Below, piece after piece: positions 17,477 through 27,011 of a stretch of 64,000 nucleotides of DNA. The DNA is from Bacteriovoracaceae bacterium (lineage in GTDB: Bacteria > Bdellovibrionota > Bacteriovoracia > Bacteriovoracales > Bacteriovoracaceae). Positions within the stretch are counted from its first letter, which is position 1; each line of letters starts with the position of its first letter. The stretch is taken from assembly GCA_018649885.1 (NCBI GenBank), contig JABIHA010000086.1, positions 62,001 to 126,000 on the forward strand, written 5' to 3'. Below the pieces are notes generated by a model. It saw only the letters and a program-made list of their open reading frames with translations. It did not search any database and had not been told where the DNA came from. The position numbers were made by a program, and so were the translations under genes.

Positions 17477-18525
17477 AAGTAGCCATAGTTTGTGATCAGC
17501 TCGTCCATTTTGACTTAAGTATCTCAATTCTTGAGCAGTGGCTGGAATTTTTTCCAGATGCAAAATTATTTGCTCTGGCCCACAGGCCAGGGCAAACCTC
17601 TAAAAGAGTTGAAGAAAGACATATCTATTCAAGCTTTCTTTCAAATTTAGTTTCTGATCAAAAAGCGCTATCAAAATACTCTTTTTTATTTCCTACAGCC
17701 GCCAAGTCAATTGAATTGCCTGAAGATACTGAGCTGGTTTTAACACTTTCCTCAGGATTTTCTCACTTAGTAAAAATTCCTTTAGGAGCAAAGCACTTGT
17801 GTTACTTCTTAGGGGAGAGTGAGGGAGTTGCAAATTTAAGTGGCCTTGGAAAGATATTTCACCCCTTTTTAAAAAAGGCAAGCACAAGAGCACTCAGTGA
17901 AGTTGATACTCTGATGTTGACCAGTGATGTGGAAAAAGAAAAAATTGAAAAGCTGATTCATTTTACAAGAACAAAAGTTTTACCACCCTTTATTGACTGT
18001 CACGATTTTTATCCTAACCAGGACAAGAGTCTTAAGCAGAGCAAACATTTTTTTCATATAGATGACTTTGGTACCAAATTAGCAAAAACTCTTTGGACTA
18101 CCATAAAAGAGAAAGGTGAAAAAGTTTGCATCATTGGTGAACACATTCATAAAGTTGAATATCAAAATAAACATCCCGAAATGGAATTCATTGGCAGAGG
18201 GTGTCTATCTAGTCTCAATGTTTATCTTAACGAAAGTAAATGTTTCTGGGATCTTTCAGCAAACTTCAAAGAAGAGGGTTTATTTCACCTGGCCAAAGGT
18301 ATCCCGATCTTTGCCACTGAATGCGCTGAAAATAGACAGTGGTACCGGAGAGAGGGATGTGTTCTCTACTTTAATGAAAATGATTCCTTCGATCAGTTAA
18401 TGACAAGAAGAGAAAATGCCCTTACTGAAAACCCTCCAGAGCATTTTTTCAGAAAAGCTCAAAGATATAATCTTCCTTATCATAAAACCATTCTTGATCG
18501 TGAGATTGATTTTTGGAGAGTCTAG
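17473..18525 (+). CDS. Glycosyltransferase, GT4-like
   Basis: A 350-residue GT-B type glycosyltransferase. The N-terminal domain starts with VKVAIVCDQLVHFDLSISI and resembles WbaZ-like mannosyltransferases. The C-terminal nucleotide-sugar domain contains VLPPFIDCHDFYP and the acceptor/donor region EEGLFHLAKGIPIFATECA, where the usual E-x7-E pair is only partly recognisable. I start at GTG 17473, which makes a GTGA overlap with the upstream decarboxylase and has AAGAG before it; TTG 17467 is an alternative. With the neighbouring UXS-like gene it probably adds a pentose or related sugar to surface glycan. Convergent with nrnA, with 1 base between stops. Confidence 0.8.
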   Translation: MKVAIVCDQLVHFDLSISILEQWLEFFPDAKLFALAHRPGQTSKRVEERHIYSSFLSNLVSDQKALSKYSFLFPTAAKSIELPEDTELVLTLSSGFSHLVKIPLGAKHLCYFLGESEGVANLSGLGKIFHPFLKKASTRALSEVDTLMLTSDVEKEKIEKLIHFTRTKVLPPFIDCHDFYPNQDKSLKQSKHFFHIDDFGTKLAKTLWTTIKEKGEKVCIIGEHIHKVEYQNKHPEMEFIGRGCLSSLNVYLNESKCFWDLSANFKEEGLFHLAKGIPIFATECAENRQWYRREGCVLYFNENDSFDQLMTRRENALTENPPEHFFRKAQRYNLPYHKTILDREIDFWRV

Positions 18526-18526
18526 T

Positions 18527-19519
18527 CTAGTTTTTAATTTGATCTAGGATTAGAGTGATTTTTTTAGTTGTTTGTTCGATAACATCTTCAAATAACCCAT
18601 CAATGATTGTTGCTGAGGAGTGATTGTGACCACCACCGCCCATGGCAACAGCAATATCACCAACATCAACATCGCCTGCAGACCTGAAGCTGACTTTGAC
18701 TTTTCCGTCACCAAGATCTCGAAACATGCAGGCCACTTCAATATTATTTAGTATCAGAAGGTGGTTTATAAAGGCGTGAGTGTCTTCTGAGTGGCCATTG
18801 TATTTCTCAATATCTTCATCTCGAAGTGATATCCAGCCAACTCTTCCACATGGTGTTGCACAAGTTTTTTTGAGAATATCACCTAGCATGTGCATATGGG
18901 ATATTCCCTTGGTGCCATAAATTTTGTTGTAAGCGTTGGGCGGATGAATGCCGGTATCTACTAATTTTGCCAGTAGCCTGTGGGTATTTCCTGTGACTGT
19001 TGGATAGCGAAATGAGCTAGTATCAATGAGAATTGCAGTATAAAGAGGGAGCGCGATTTCCTTTGTGTACTCTATTCCTAAGGCCTCTATAAGATCACCT
19101 ACAATTTGTCCTGTTGCAGCTGCTGAAGTATCAATCGCATGTAAGGCCATCAGCGCTGGTGGACAAGGGTGATGATCAATAAAAAGCAGTTTCTTACTTT
19201 TTTCTAAAAATTTTTGCATATTTGCGCCTATTCTAGTGGCCGCATTTGTATCAACCACAATGAATAGGTCTGCATCGAACTGGGGGTGGGCGCTGATAAA
19301 ATCATCGTGGCCCAAAACAACATTTTCTGGATCTAGATAACTATATCTATCCAGCAGAGGCAAATCGTTTACACAATAAGCATTTTTACCAATAGATTTT
19401 AAGGCCATGCAAAGAGCAATTTGGCTGCCAATACCATCAGCATCTGGAATTAGATGAGTGGTGATAATAATGTTCTTTGCTTCACGCAAAGTGTTTGTAT
19501 AGTTTCTACAATCGAACAT
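18527..19519 (-). CDS. nrnA: DHH/DHHA1 phosphoesterase, NrnA-like
   Basis: A 330-residue DHH-family phosphoesterase. The N-terminal catalytic half has metal-binding motifs PDADGIGS (about residue 25) and LLFIDHHPCPP, the DHH signature. The C-terminal DHHA1 domain ends in the substrate-binding loop MGGGGHNHSSAT. These match NrnA, which degrades very short RNAs including pGpG, the breakdown product of c-di-GMP, and dephosphorylates pAp. In a genome with c-di-GMP genes and no visible orn here, it may finish c-di-GMP turnover; that is inference. ATG 19519 is preceded by AAGGA. Confidence 0.88.
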   Translation of the reverse strand: MFDCRNYTNTLREAKNIIITTHLIPDADGIGSQIALCMALKSIGKNAYCVNDLPLLDRYSYLDPENVVLGHDDFISAHPQFDADLFIVVDTNAATRIGANMQKFLEKSKKLLFIDHHPCPPALMALHAIDTSAAATGQIVGDLIEALGIEYTKEIALPLYTAILIDTSSFRYPTVTGNTHRLLAKLVDTGIHPPNAYNKIYGTKGISHMHMLGDILKKTCATPCGRVGWISLRDEDIEKYNGHSEDTHAFINHLLILNNIEVACMFRDLGDGKVKVSFRSAGDVDVGDIAVAMGGGGHNHSSATIIDGLFEDVIEQTTKKITLILDQIKN

Positions 19520-19644
19520 AGTGAGTCCTTCTCGGAAATTGTACCTTAGAAATTAGGCATTTATAATCACACCCGAGTAAAAGCGTAGGTTACTAAGTTT
19601 GCTATTCGTTTTCTCCGATATGAAAGGGAGAGCTAGGAGAGAGA

Positions 19645-20409
19645 GTGAGACATTTTATTTTACTATTATCAGCATTTCTATTTTTATTTTCAGGTCTTGG
19701 TGAGGCCAGGAATAAGCTAAGTGTTAAAGCTGTTACCCTGGAAGTGTGTAACAAAGCTGCTGATGACTTAGATTTTACTTGTACTAATTGGCGCTCATCT
19801 AGCAAATGTCCAAAAGCCTATATAGGAAAATGTGTTTATAACGAAAGGAAACTATTTAATCAAAAATGGCTAGTTTGCAAAGTAAGTCATGATGATGCAG
19901 AACATCCGGTTAAGGTTGAAGTCCATAGCTATGGTAAGAAAAAGGCCAAAGAGATGGTTAAGACTTGTTATGATGAAACTCTCATAGATAAAGAAAAATG
20001 TGAGTTTGCCTCACAAGATGAATATGTCTGTGGGAGCTGGACAGCTTCTAAAGAGTGTCCCAATAATTACTATTCTAAATGTGAAGAAGAAGATTTTACG
20101 GCGATATTTCCATTTTTTTCCAAAAAAGGCTATGTGGTATGTAAAGCTAGCGCAGAGGGTGCGGCTTATGAATTTATTACCAAGGACTTTGAAGACGCCA
20201 CAAGACTTAAAGCAAAGGCCATAAAAAAGGCCAAAGATTGCTCCTATAACCCAAGTGATATCATAACTACCCATCCTGTTTTGATTGAAGGCATGGGTGA
20301 GGTCGATACTCCAAAAGAAAAAATGCACGACGATGCGGCGGACAGCAAGGCACCCCAACCTGGACCTAATTCAGGTGAAGCTGATGGAGCTGTATTAGAA
20401 GGCGAATAG
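19645..20409 (+). CDS. Secreted protein with two copies of a six-cysteine module
   Basis: A 254-residue exported protein starting at GTG 19645 after AGGAGAG, with a signal peptide (FILLLSAFLFLFSGLGEA). The mature part is a tandem duplication. Module 1 (about residues 30-112) and module 2 (about 118-205) share cysteines spaced the same way, e.g. FTCTNWRSSSKCP with YVCGSWTASKECP, then KC, WLVCK/YVVCK and a final KTC/KDC. Six cysteines per module suggest three disulphides each. The last 50 residues are acidic, Pro-rich and probably unstructured. I do not recognise the family. It lies upstream of the Gld-like ABC operon but has a 95-base gap. Confidence 0.7.
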   Translation: MRHFILLLSAFLFLFSGLGEARNKLSVKAVTLEVCNKAADDLDFTCTNWRSSSKCPKAYIGKCVYNERKLFNQKWLVCKVSHDDAEHPVKVEVHSYGKKKAKEMVKTCYDETLIDKEKCEFASQDEYVCGSWTASKECPNNYYSKCEEEDFTAIFPFFSKKGYVVCKASAEGAAYEFITKDFEDATRLKAKAIKKAKDCSYNPSDIITTHPVLIEGMGEVDTPKEKMHDDAADSKAPQPGPNSGEADGAVLEGE

Positions 20410-20504
20410 CTCAGTAAAATAAATTACGCAGATTCCTGTTTTTTTTGACACCCAAGATTCCTCCCGCTACTATTACCACTGGTAGAGGAAGAGAAGGAGT
20501 ACAC

Positions 20505-21449
20505 GTGTCCGACGGGTGTATGGAGCTAAAGGGAATCAGCAAGTCCTTTCCAGGTGTTAGCGCACTTGACTGCGTTAGCTTTTCTGTAAAAAAAGGCTCA
20601 ATTCACGGTTTTCTAGGTCCCAATGGGGCAGGAAAAACAACGACTTTAAAGATTATTGCAGGGCTGTGTGGCCCAAGTTCAGGTGAAATTTACTTTGATG
20701 GAAAATTGGCAAATTCGGTTAGTTGTCACAGAAGTATCGGGCTCCTGTTGGAAGACACCTGTCTTTACGAAGACATGCAAGTGATCGATTATCTCAAATT
20801 AGTTGGTGGAATCTTTGGCGAGAAACCTGCTCTTCTAGATTCTCAAATTGAAAAGGTCATGGAGCAGGTTGATATTGTTCATGTCAAAAAGCGTTTGATT
20901 GGAAATTTATCTAAAGGATACAAACAAAGAGTGGGCCTTGCCGCTTCTCTTGTACACAATCCTGACATACTTCTTTTAGATGAGCCTACTAATGGGCTCG
21001 ATCCAAAATCTATAAAAAATATGAGAGATTTAATTATCTCACTAAAAGGTGAGCATACGATTATTATCTCTTCACACCTTTTGGCCGAAATAGAAATGAT
21101 GTGTGATGACATCACTATTATCAACAAGGGGGAAGTCCTCTATAGCGGAAGTGTTGAAGGGGCTAGTGAAACACTTAAACAATCTCAGAGCTTTTGTCTT
21201 AAATACGGCAATGGGAAACTTTCTTGGAAAGAAGGTTTTATAAAAGAATTCTCCCTTGAGGTCGTAGAGCAAAGGAGTGAGAATGCTGGAGAGAGCTTTC
21301 TCAAATTTAAAAAGCGAGCGGGTGAGGACAGGCGATTTGCCATGAATCAATATCTATTGGCTCATGGATGCGAGGTCTTTGAGTTTTATATGGAAGAAAA
21401 GCATCTAGAGGATGTCTTCCTCGATATGGTTGGGGGTGAGAATGTATAG
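20505..21449 (+). CDS. gldA: ABC transporter ATP-binding protein, GldA-like
   Basis: A 314-residue ATPase with Walker A GPNGAGKTTT, signature LSKGYKQR, Walker B ILLLDEPTNGLD and the H-loop SSHLLAE. I start it at GTG 20505 because AAGGAG sits five bases upstream; the ATG-like start at 20445 would add 20 unrelated residues. Together with the permease, GldG-like and DUF4340-like genes immediately downstream it matches the GldA-GldF-GldG layout known from gliding Bacteroidetes. Similar operons occur widely outside gliders, so the cargo is not known. The stop overlaps the permease start by 8 bases. Confidence 0.88.
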   Translation: MSDGCMELKGISKSFPGVSALDCVSFSVKKGSIHGFLGPNGAGKTTTLKIIAGLCGPSSGEIYFDGKLANSVSCHRSIGLLLEDTCLYEDMQVIDYLKLVGGIFGEKPALLDSQIEKVMEQVDIVHVKKRLIGNLSKGYKQRVGLAASLVHNPDILLLDEPTNGLDPKSIKNMRDLIISLKGEHTIIISSHLLAEIEMMCDDITIINKGEVLYSGSVEGASETLKQSQSFCLKYGNGKLSWKEGFIKEFSLEVVEQRSENAGESFLKFKKRAGEDRRFAMNQYLLAHGCEVFEFYMEEKHLEDVFLDMVGGENV

Positions 21450-22176
21450 TTTCTACTGTCTAATCAGAAAAGAATTCAAAAATACCTACAGCTCCCCTCT
21501 TGTTTACATAGTAACTGCTCTATTTATTGGACTTCTTGGGACACTTTTTTTTCAGTCTCTACTGGCTGCCAAAGCCTCAGGACAATTAAATTCAGCAGAT
21601 GTTGTTGTGAAAGGGGTTTTTGGCACTTTAAACTCACTACTGCTTTTTGTGTGCTCTCTTGTGACGATGAGATCATTTTCAGATGAAAAAAAACACCACA
21701 CTCTAGATCTTCTACTCATTTCTAAGCTTTCAGTAACTGAAATTGTTGTGGCCAAGTTTATCAGTGCTATGTCTGTAGTCTTCTTACTGCTGGGTATTTC
21801 AACAATATTTCCCATTATCATTTACTTTTCTAGCGATATTCTTGTTGCTCCAATTGCAGCCGCTTACTTAGGCACAATTTTAAATATCTCATTTTATGTG
21901 AGCGTGGGGCTATTAGCTTCATCTTTGACTGAAAATCAAATTATTGCGGCCATATTGAGTTTTACTGTTAATCTCTCATTTCTTATGTTGGCCTGGACTT
22001 CTCAGATGAGTGACAACTTCATGGTTGCACAAATCATAGGTTTTCTTAGTCCTGCAACACATGTTGAAGCATTTATTAGAGGTGCTATTAGGTCTTCTGA
22101 TATTATTTTTTATATTTCATCACTTACTTTTTTTGGTTTTGCGACTAAGAAATCAGTAGAAGCGGTGAGGTGGTAG
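21442..22176 (+). CDS. gldF: ABC transporter permease, GldF-like
   Basis: A 244-residue ABC-2 type inner-membrane permease with about six membrane helices. The N-terminal cytoplasmic piece (YSFYCLIRKEFKNTYSSPLV) is the typical start of GldF-type proteins. ATG 21442 is preferred over an upstream start because it follows GGTGAG and begins directly at this conserved piece. It overlaps the ATPase gene by 8 bases, and its stop precedes the GldG-like ATG by 2 bases. The partner ATPase is GldA-like; the transported substrate is unknown. Confidence 0.85.
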   Translation: MYSFYCLIRKEFKNTYSSPLVYIVTALFIGLLGTLFFQSLLAAKASGQLNSADVVVKGVFGTLNSLLLFVCSLVTMRSFSDEKKHHTLDLLLISKLSVTEIVVAKFISAMSVVFLLLGISTIFPIIIYFSSDILVAPIAAAYLGTILNISFYVSVGLLASSLTENQIIAAILSFTVNLSFLMLAWTSQMSDNFMVAQIIGFLSPATHVEAFIRGAIRSSDIIFYISSLTFFGFATKKSVEAVRW

Positions 22177-22178
22177 AA

Positions 22179-23708
22179 ATGGGTGCTATTTTGAGAAAAA
22201 TTCTTATTTTTGTTAATATCGCTCTTTATCTGACGACTTTGGCGACTTGGATTTCCTTAACGGAGTATGTGACATTAAATATTTCGGCGACTATCGCCTC
22301 AATTTCACTCACCATGATTTTATTAATGGGAAGCTGGAAAAAAATTGCTGATTTCGCCCTTTCAAGTTATTTCAAGAATTTGTGTAATGTGGGGATTAGG
22401 TTATCCCTAATCCTAATGATACTAGGTCTAGTAAACTATCTAGGGTATAAACACCCTGTGAATGTGGACTTGTCGAGCGACTCGGTCAATACACTGTCTG
22501 ATCAAACCAAAGTTGTTTTAAACTCTATTGAAAAAGACGCTAAGATAATCATTTTTACCACCAAGAATAAAAGACAGTTATGGAGCTCTCTTTTAGACCT
22601 GTACCGCGAGATCAAACCTAATTTAGAAATTGATTTTATTGATCCAGAGGTGTCTCCAGAGAAGGCCCGTAAACTTAAAATCGATACAATGGGCAGTTTT
22701 ATTGTTCGAATTGGCGACAGGCGGGCAAGAGGTAAAGGTCGTACAGAGCTTCAATTAACAAATACTTTAATTAAGGCCAAAAGAGTTAAGGATTTTCATC
22801 TGGCCTTCACTATAGGCCATAGAGAAGGGAATTTAAAAGACGCAAGTGAAAAAGGTCTTAATCAAATTCGGAAGAAATTAGAGACTTCTGAATTTAAAAT
22901 ATCCTACTTAGATTTGGCGTCTATTTCTCAGGTTCCGGAAAATATTGATCTTCTATTTGTATGGGGTCCAAAAGATGGTTTTCTTGATGTTGAAGTCAAA
23001 AAAATTGATTCTTTTATAAAGAGTGGAAAAAACCTGGTAGTTGCCCTCGATCCAAATTTTGAAGGCGAAAAACAAACCCATCTAAAAAAACTTTTAAAAA
23101 GTCATGGAATTGTCATTCATAACGATCTTGTTTTCGACCAAGTTTCACATGTTGCAGGATCCAGTAGCTCAATTCCCATAATTAAAAAATTCAACAAAGA
23201 CCATCCCATAACCAAGAACTTCCAAGGTGGAACTTTTTTTCCACTTACCTCTAGTGTTGAGAAAGTAGAAGGCGATAAAGATGTACTTGTCCTTGCAAGG
23301 ACTTCAGGTTTTCCAGCTTCATGGGCCGAAAGAGATTTGAGTGAAGTACAAGCCGGTAGTGTGGTGTTCAATCAAAAGCTAGATCAAAAAGGCCCTGTCG
23401 GGGTGATGGCCGTTACTGAAAGAGATGGGGGAGCAGGCAAGTATCGAATTGCCGCTTTTGGAAACTCCACTTTTATAATGAATAATTACATTCAATATGG
23501 AGCAAATTATAATTTCTTTTTCAATGTTGTTGAATGGGCGCTATCACAAGAAAGTTTTATAAGTTTAAATAGACCTGAAATAAAGAACAACACTCTTATG
23601 TTGGGTGAGACCCAAGTTGGGATAGTCTTTTATTTTAGCGTTTTATTTGCTCCATTACTTCTATTTGGAATAAGTATTTATCTCTATCGTAGGAGAAAGG
23701 CACTGTAA
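22179..23708 (+). CDS. gldG: GldG-like ABC auxiliary protein
   Basis: A 509-residue protein with two to three N-terminal membrane helices (to about residue 85), a large periplasmic domain of the ABC-type uncharacterised transport (GldG) family, and a final membrane helix near residue 480-500 ending in RRRKAL. ATG 22179 follows GGTGAGG by eight bases; GTG 22170 is a possible alternative. Family features include the motif SVNTLSDQTKVVLNSIEKDAK in the first periplasmic stretch and the ALDPNFEGE strand. It lies between the permease and a DUF4340-like gene, the standard GldA-F-G order. Its function in the complex is not established. Confidence 0.85.
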   Translation: MGAILRKILIFVNIALYLTTLATWISLTEYVTLNISATIASISLTMILLMGSWKKIADFALSSYFKNLCNVGIRLSLILMILGLVNYLGYKHPVNVDLSSDSVNTLSDQTKVVLNSIEKDAKIIIFTTKNKRQLWSSLLDLYREIKPNLEIDFIDPEVSPEKARKLKIDTMGSFIVRIGDRRARGKGRTELQLTNTLIKAKRVKDFHLAFTIGHREGNLKDASEKGLNQIRKKLETSEFKISYLDLASISQVPENIDLLFVWGPKDGFLDVEVKKIDSFIKSGKNLVVALDPNFEGEKQTHLKKLLKSHGIVIHNDLVFDQVSHVAGSSSSIPIIKKFNKDHPITKNFQGGTFFPLTSSVEKVEGDKDVLVLARTSGFPASWAERDLSEVQAGSVVFNQKLDQKGPVGVMAVTERDGGAGKYRIAAFGNSTFIMNNYIQYGANYNFFFNVVEWALSQESFISLNRPEIKNNTLMLGETQVGIVFYFSVLFAPLLLFGISIYLYRRRKAL

Positions 23709-23711
23709 GCT

Positions 23712-25094
23712 ATGAAAACTAATATCTCTCTTGCCATTGTATTTACACTTCTATTTTCTCTGGCCTATCTCTTTGAAGAAAAAAATATTTGGGGAACTCG
23801 GTCTGTGAAGTTGATTGATCGAATGAAGACCTTGAAAAAAGAAGATATAACAAAGCTTACCATGGGGAAAACTGAAATTAATTTTTCAAAAAACAAAGCA
23901 TTTGTGGGTGTGGAGAGTTTTCCTGCCGATCAAAATAGTATCAATCGTCTATTTTCAATTTTTTCTGGTTTAAAAATATATAGAAGTCTTAAAGTTATAG
24001 GAAGTGGGGGAGAGTATTTCACTCAAATTTCACCTACTCTTGAGGTTGTAACTAATAAGGGTCATTTTTCCATTAAGCTCGGACAAAGAGTTCCTACAAG
24101 CGAAAAATTTTATATTGAAATCGCTGAAAAATCGACTGGCTTGATTGAGTGGCTTGTCGCTGCCGATAGTTCGAGCTATCCAGAGCTTTATCAGGAAGGA
24201 AAGAAGGACCTAGCGCTCAAGTGGAAGCGATTTAAATTTTTAATGACTAGGGATGAGAGCTTCTTTTACGACAGGAAAATCTTGGCCAATTTTGCAGGCC
24301 TTGAAAGAATGAAAATTGAAGTCTCTGGAGCCAGGGAGTTTGAAGTCGATTTTATTAGAGAGCGAACTTCAATTAAACCTCTTAAGGGAATTGGTTTTTC
24401 TAAAAGTAAGATGAAATCATATATTGAAGATGTTTTAGCTATTACTGCAGATGGTGTTTTTCCTAAAGGGGATGGTGCACCTGATTCGGACTTAGGTACA
24501 AAACTAGTCCATGTGAAGTTTTTCTATGGCGAGCTGGTGAAAGAGTTTGAGCTCTTTCAGAATGCAAAACTTGGCGATATTTATTACTTAAAGGATTTAA
24601 TTGGAGGAGACCTATATATTTTCACTGGTCGCAAAATCTCACCTCTGCTAGTAAATGTTCAGGACTTCTGGGATAAAAGGCCAATTATTGATGATGGTAG
24701 TGGTAAAAATGGAGTCAAACTTGATCTGTTCTTTTCAGATGGTCAGAATGTAGACTTAAAAATACCTAAGGGAAAAACGGTTGATTTTGTCCCGAGTAAC
24801 CTTGAGCATGTGGTAAGAAAAGAAAAGCTCGTCTCTCTTTTAAAGCTACTCTATGGTCAAACAGGTAAAGGCCAAGCTTTTAGAGTTAGTCCTCAAAGTA
24901 AAAGTGCCCTTGATAGAATAATGAAAGATAATGAGACCCTTAAAGTGGGAATTGAGGGGCAGAGATTTTTAATAAGAGACAAAAATGCAGAGACTATTAT
25001 TACCAATCTAAAAAATGGGACTAATTACCACTATATTAGATCTCGGGATAAAAAACTTGGTACCAAGTACAGTGACTTTTTTATCACTAACTAG
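23712..25094 (+). CDS. DUF4340-like membrane-anchored protein of Gld-type ABC operon
   Basis: A 460-residue protein with one N-terminal membrane anchor (SLAIVFTLLFSLAYLFE) and a large extracytoplasmic beta-rich region. Partners of GldG-type genes at this position usually carry DUF4340, and the repeated short strand patterns (ITKLTMGKTEINFSK, LEVVTNKGHFSIKLGQ) fit that family. It begins 3 bases after the GldG-like stop. The role is unknown; it may form the periplasmic part of the transporter with the GldG-like protein. Assignment rests on context and general pattern, so confidence in the domain name is moderate. Confidence 0.72.
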   Translation: MKTNISLAIVFTLLFSLAYLFEEKNIWGTRSVKLIDRMKTLKKEDITKLTMGKTEINFSKNKAFVGVESFPADQNSINRLFSIFSGLKIYRSLKVIGSGGEYFTQISPTLEVVTNKGHFSIKLGQRVPTSEKFYIEIAEKSTGLIEWLVAADSSSYPELYQEGKKDLALKWKRFKFLMTRDESFFYDRKILANFAGLERMKIEVSGAREFEVDFIRERTSIKPLKGIGFSKSKMKSYIEDVLAITADGVFPKGDGAPDSDLGTKLVHVKFFYGELVKEFELFQNAKLGDIYYLKDLIGGDLYIFTGRKISPLLVNVQDFWDKRPIIDDGSGKNGVKLDLFFSDGQNVDLKIPKGKTVDFVPSNLEHVVRKEKLVSLLKLLYGQTGKGQAFRVSPQSKSALDRIMKDNETLKVGIEGQRFLIRDKNAETIITNLKNGTNYHYIRSRDKKLGTKYSDFFITN

Positions 25095-25102
25095 GAAGGC
25101 AA

Positions 25103-25735
25103 TTGAAAGATCTTTTTACAACATATTTTAATTTTGTGGCCCACCCATTTTCCTATTTTAAAGGTGATGGTGAGAGCTTTCATGAAACACAAAATTTTAG
25201 AAGGTACTTTCCCACGAGTCTTGGATTTGTAGAGATTGTTTGTATTTCTTGGATTTTTTTCATGGCCGCCGCTTTTTACAAGATAGTGCTCTTTAAAATA
25301 GGAATTGATTATCTTGGATATTTTTTTGAAAACCAACTTTCTCTGGCCCAATTTGCATTGACCGGAAATATTGGAAGTTATATTTTTTTTACACTTGTAA
25401 CCGTAACACTATTTCCCTTGGGCGTTTATATTTGGGTCAAAGTTTGGTCTGGTGTTATTTTCTTTTTCTGTAAATTATATGGGCGAAGTGAACTGGAGAA
25501 ATCTCAGGTAGATTCTGTGGTAGAGATGGGAGTGACTTCCCACCTTTTTTTACTTGTCCCCATCATCGGGCCCACCATAAGCTTTTTTATGAGCTATTTT
25601 ATTCTCGGTGTTGGCATGGCCTCTAAACTTCAATTTTCTGTGATTCAAATCTTAATGGTTTTAATTTCGCCGCTTCTGCTCATGGGGTTTTTCTCTGGAG
25701 CACTGCTAATATTATTGATGTCATTTCTCCTTTAA
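25103..25735 (+). CDS. Yip1-domain membrane protein
   Basis: A 210-residue inner-membrane protein with about five membrane helices, in the Yip1-like pattern of many bacterial proteins (amphipathic N-terminal FVAHPFSYF stretch, then clustered helices). It starts at TTG 25103 with GGAAGG upstream and follows the DUF4340-like gene by 8 bases, so it is probably the last gene of the Gld-type operon. Yip1 proteins in eukaryotes act in membrane trafficking; bacterial ones have no defined role. The domain call is from hydropathy and general pattern. Confidence 0.65.
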   Translation: MKDLFTTYFNFVAHPFSYFKGDGESFHETQNFRRYFPTSLGFVEIVCISWIFFMAAAFYKIVLFKIGIDYLGYFFENQLSLAQFALTGNIGSYIFFTLVTVTLFPLGVYIWVKVWSGVIFFFCKLYGRSELEKSQVDSVVEMGVTSHLFLLVPIIGPTISFFMSYFILGVGMASKLQFSVIQILMVLISPLLLMGFFSGALLILLMSFLL

Positions 25736-25852
25736 CGCTCTATTTCTTTTCCAGGTATTAGTAGCTTGATGCACCCTCAACTAATAGGCAGTTGAAGTCT
25801 TCTGAACATTTTGAAACAATGGGGGCCTTGGACGATTATAAGGGAGTTAAAC

Positions 25853-26470
25853 GTGTTTCATCCAGTCAGTGGATCAGTTGAAGTTATCTGTGGGCCAATG
25901 TTTTCAGGGAAGACAGAAGAGCTAATTAGAAGAGTGAGAAGAGCTGAGATAGCTCGTATGAGGGTTCAAATCTTCAAGCCATCAATTGATACCAGATATG
26001 ATGAAGATGCAGTCGTGAGCCACTCGTCCATTAAAATACCTTCACAGAAAATAGAATCCTCAGACGAGATACTTTCGATACTTAACGATTTCACAAGGGT
26101 CGTGGCCATTGATGAAATTCAATTTTTCGATGAGGGAATTGTCTCCGTTGTTAGTAAGTTATCCAGAAGAGGACTTCGCGTAATTTGTGCAGGCCTTGAT
26201 TTGGACTACAGAGGTGTTCCATTTGGGCCAATGCCCACACTACTTGCTCTAGCTGATGAAGTTCTTAAAATTCATGCAATTTGTACGGTATGTGGCAAGC
26301 CGGCCAGTAAAACTTATAGGAAGCCGCAGGCAGGACGTGATAAGGTGCTTCTAGGTGAGACAGATCTCTATGAAGCACGTTGTACTGGACATTGGGAATT
26401 TGACGAGTTTAATTCTCCCTTGACAGTTTCTTCCTCTGAGGCGAAACAGGAGCCTGGATTTATAAATTGA
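25853..26470 (+). CDS. tdk: Thymidine kinase
   Basis: This cytoplasmic enzyme phosphorylates thymidine to dTMP in nucleotide salvage. The 205-residue protein has the P-loop GPMFSGKTE, the Asp of VAIDEIQFF, the lasso-type C-terminal zinc site ([13 protein letters not shown] and later EARCTGH), and the usual type II length. I start at GTG 25853, preceded by AAGGGAG; the open frame extends 42 bases further upstream without homology. It is followed 10 bases later by hpt, so purine and pyrimidine salvage are likely co-expressed. Salvage of prey nucleosides is a plausible use in a predator. Confidence 0.95.
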   Translation: MFHPVSGSVEVICGPMFSGKTEELIRRVRRAEIARMRVQIFKPSIDTRYDEDAVVSHSSIKIPSQKIESSDEILSILNDFTRVVAIDEIQFFDEGIVSVVSKLSRRGLRVICAGLDLDYRGVPFGPMPTLLALADEVLKIHAICTVCGKPASKTYRKPQAGRDKVLLGETDLYEARCTGHWEFDEFNSPLTVSSSEAKQEPGFIN

Positions 26471-26480
26471 GGGAAATATT

Positions 26481-27005
26481 ATGGACTATCATCCAGAGGT
26501 TTTATTTGATGAATTAACCATCAAAAATCGTATTGCAGAACTTGGGGCCCAAATTACACATGACTACGCGGGTCAAGAAATTGTGGTGGTCTGTGTTTTA
26601 AAAGGTGCTTTTGTTTTCTGTGCCGATCTAATTAAAGAAATAAACCTTCCTATTAGACTCGAATTTATCTCACTTTCTTCTTATGGTGATAAGACAGCTT
26701 CGTCTGGAGAGGTGAAAAAAAATCTTGATATTACAGGTAAGATTCGTGGAGAGAATGTTCTAGTTGTTGAAGATATAGTTGATACAGGACTAACTATTGA
26801 AACTCTATTTAGAGATCTATCAAGTAGAGAGCCAAGAACAATGAAGCTGGCTTCACTATTATTTAAACCCGAAAAATTGAAAGCAGATGTTGATATTGAT
26901 TATCTCGCCTTTGAGATCGAGGACCAATTTGTTATTGGATTTGGACTCGATTACGCCCAAAGATACAGAGAGCTGCCATATATTGGTGTTCTCAACCAAG
27001 CTTAG
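26481..27005 (+). CDS. hpt: Hypoxanthine phosphoribosyltransferase
   Basis: A 174-residue purine salvage enzyme that joins hypoxanthine or guanine to PRPP. The PRPP-binding motif VLVVEDIVDTGLTIETL is intact and the hood-region strand (VVCVLKGAFVFCADLI) precedes it. The late FVIGFGLDYAQRYRELPYIG is the base-binding end typical of HPRT. Length is normal. It lies 10 bases after tdk and 6 bases before a GHMP kinase gene, within one operon. Confidence 0.95.
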   Translation: MDYHPEVLFDELTIKNRIAELGAQITHDYAGQEIVVVCVLKGAFVFCADLIKEINLPIRLEFISLSSYGDKTASSGEVKKNLDITGKIRGENVLVVEDIVDTGLTIETLFRDLSSREPRTMKLASLLFKPEKLKADVDIDYLAFEIEDQFVIGFGLDYAQRYRELPYIGVLNQA

Positions 27006-27011
27006 GAAATA

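Noticed and set aside
20011..20358. 115-residue minus open frame inside the Cys-rich protein gene
   Set aside because: Antisense shadow of the duplicated modules; its cysteines and Phe are complements of the plus codons.
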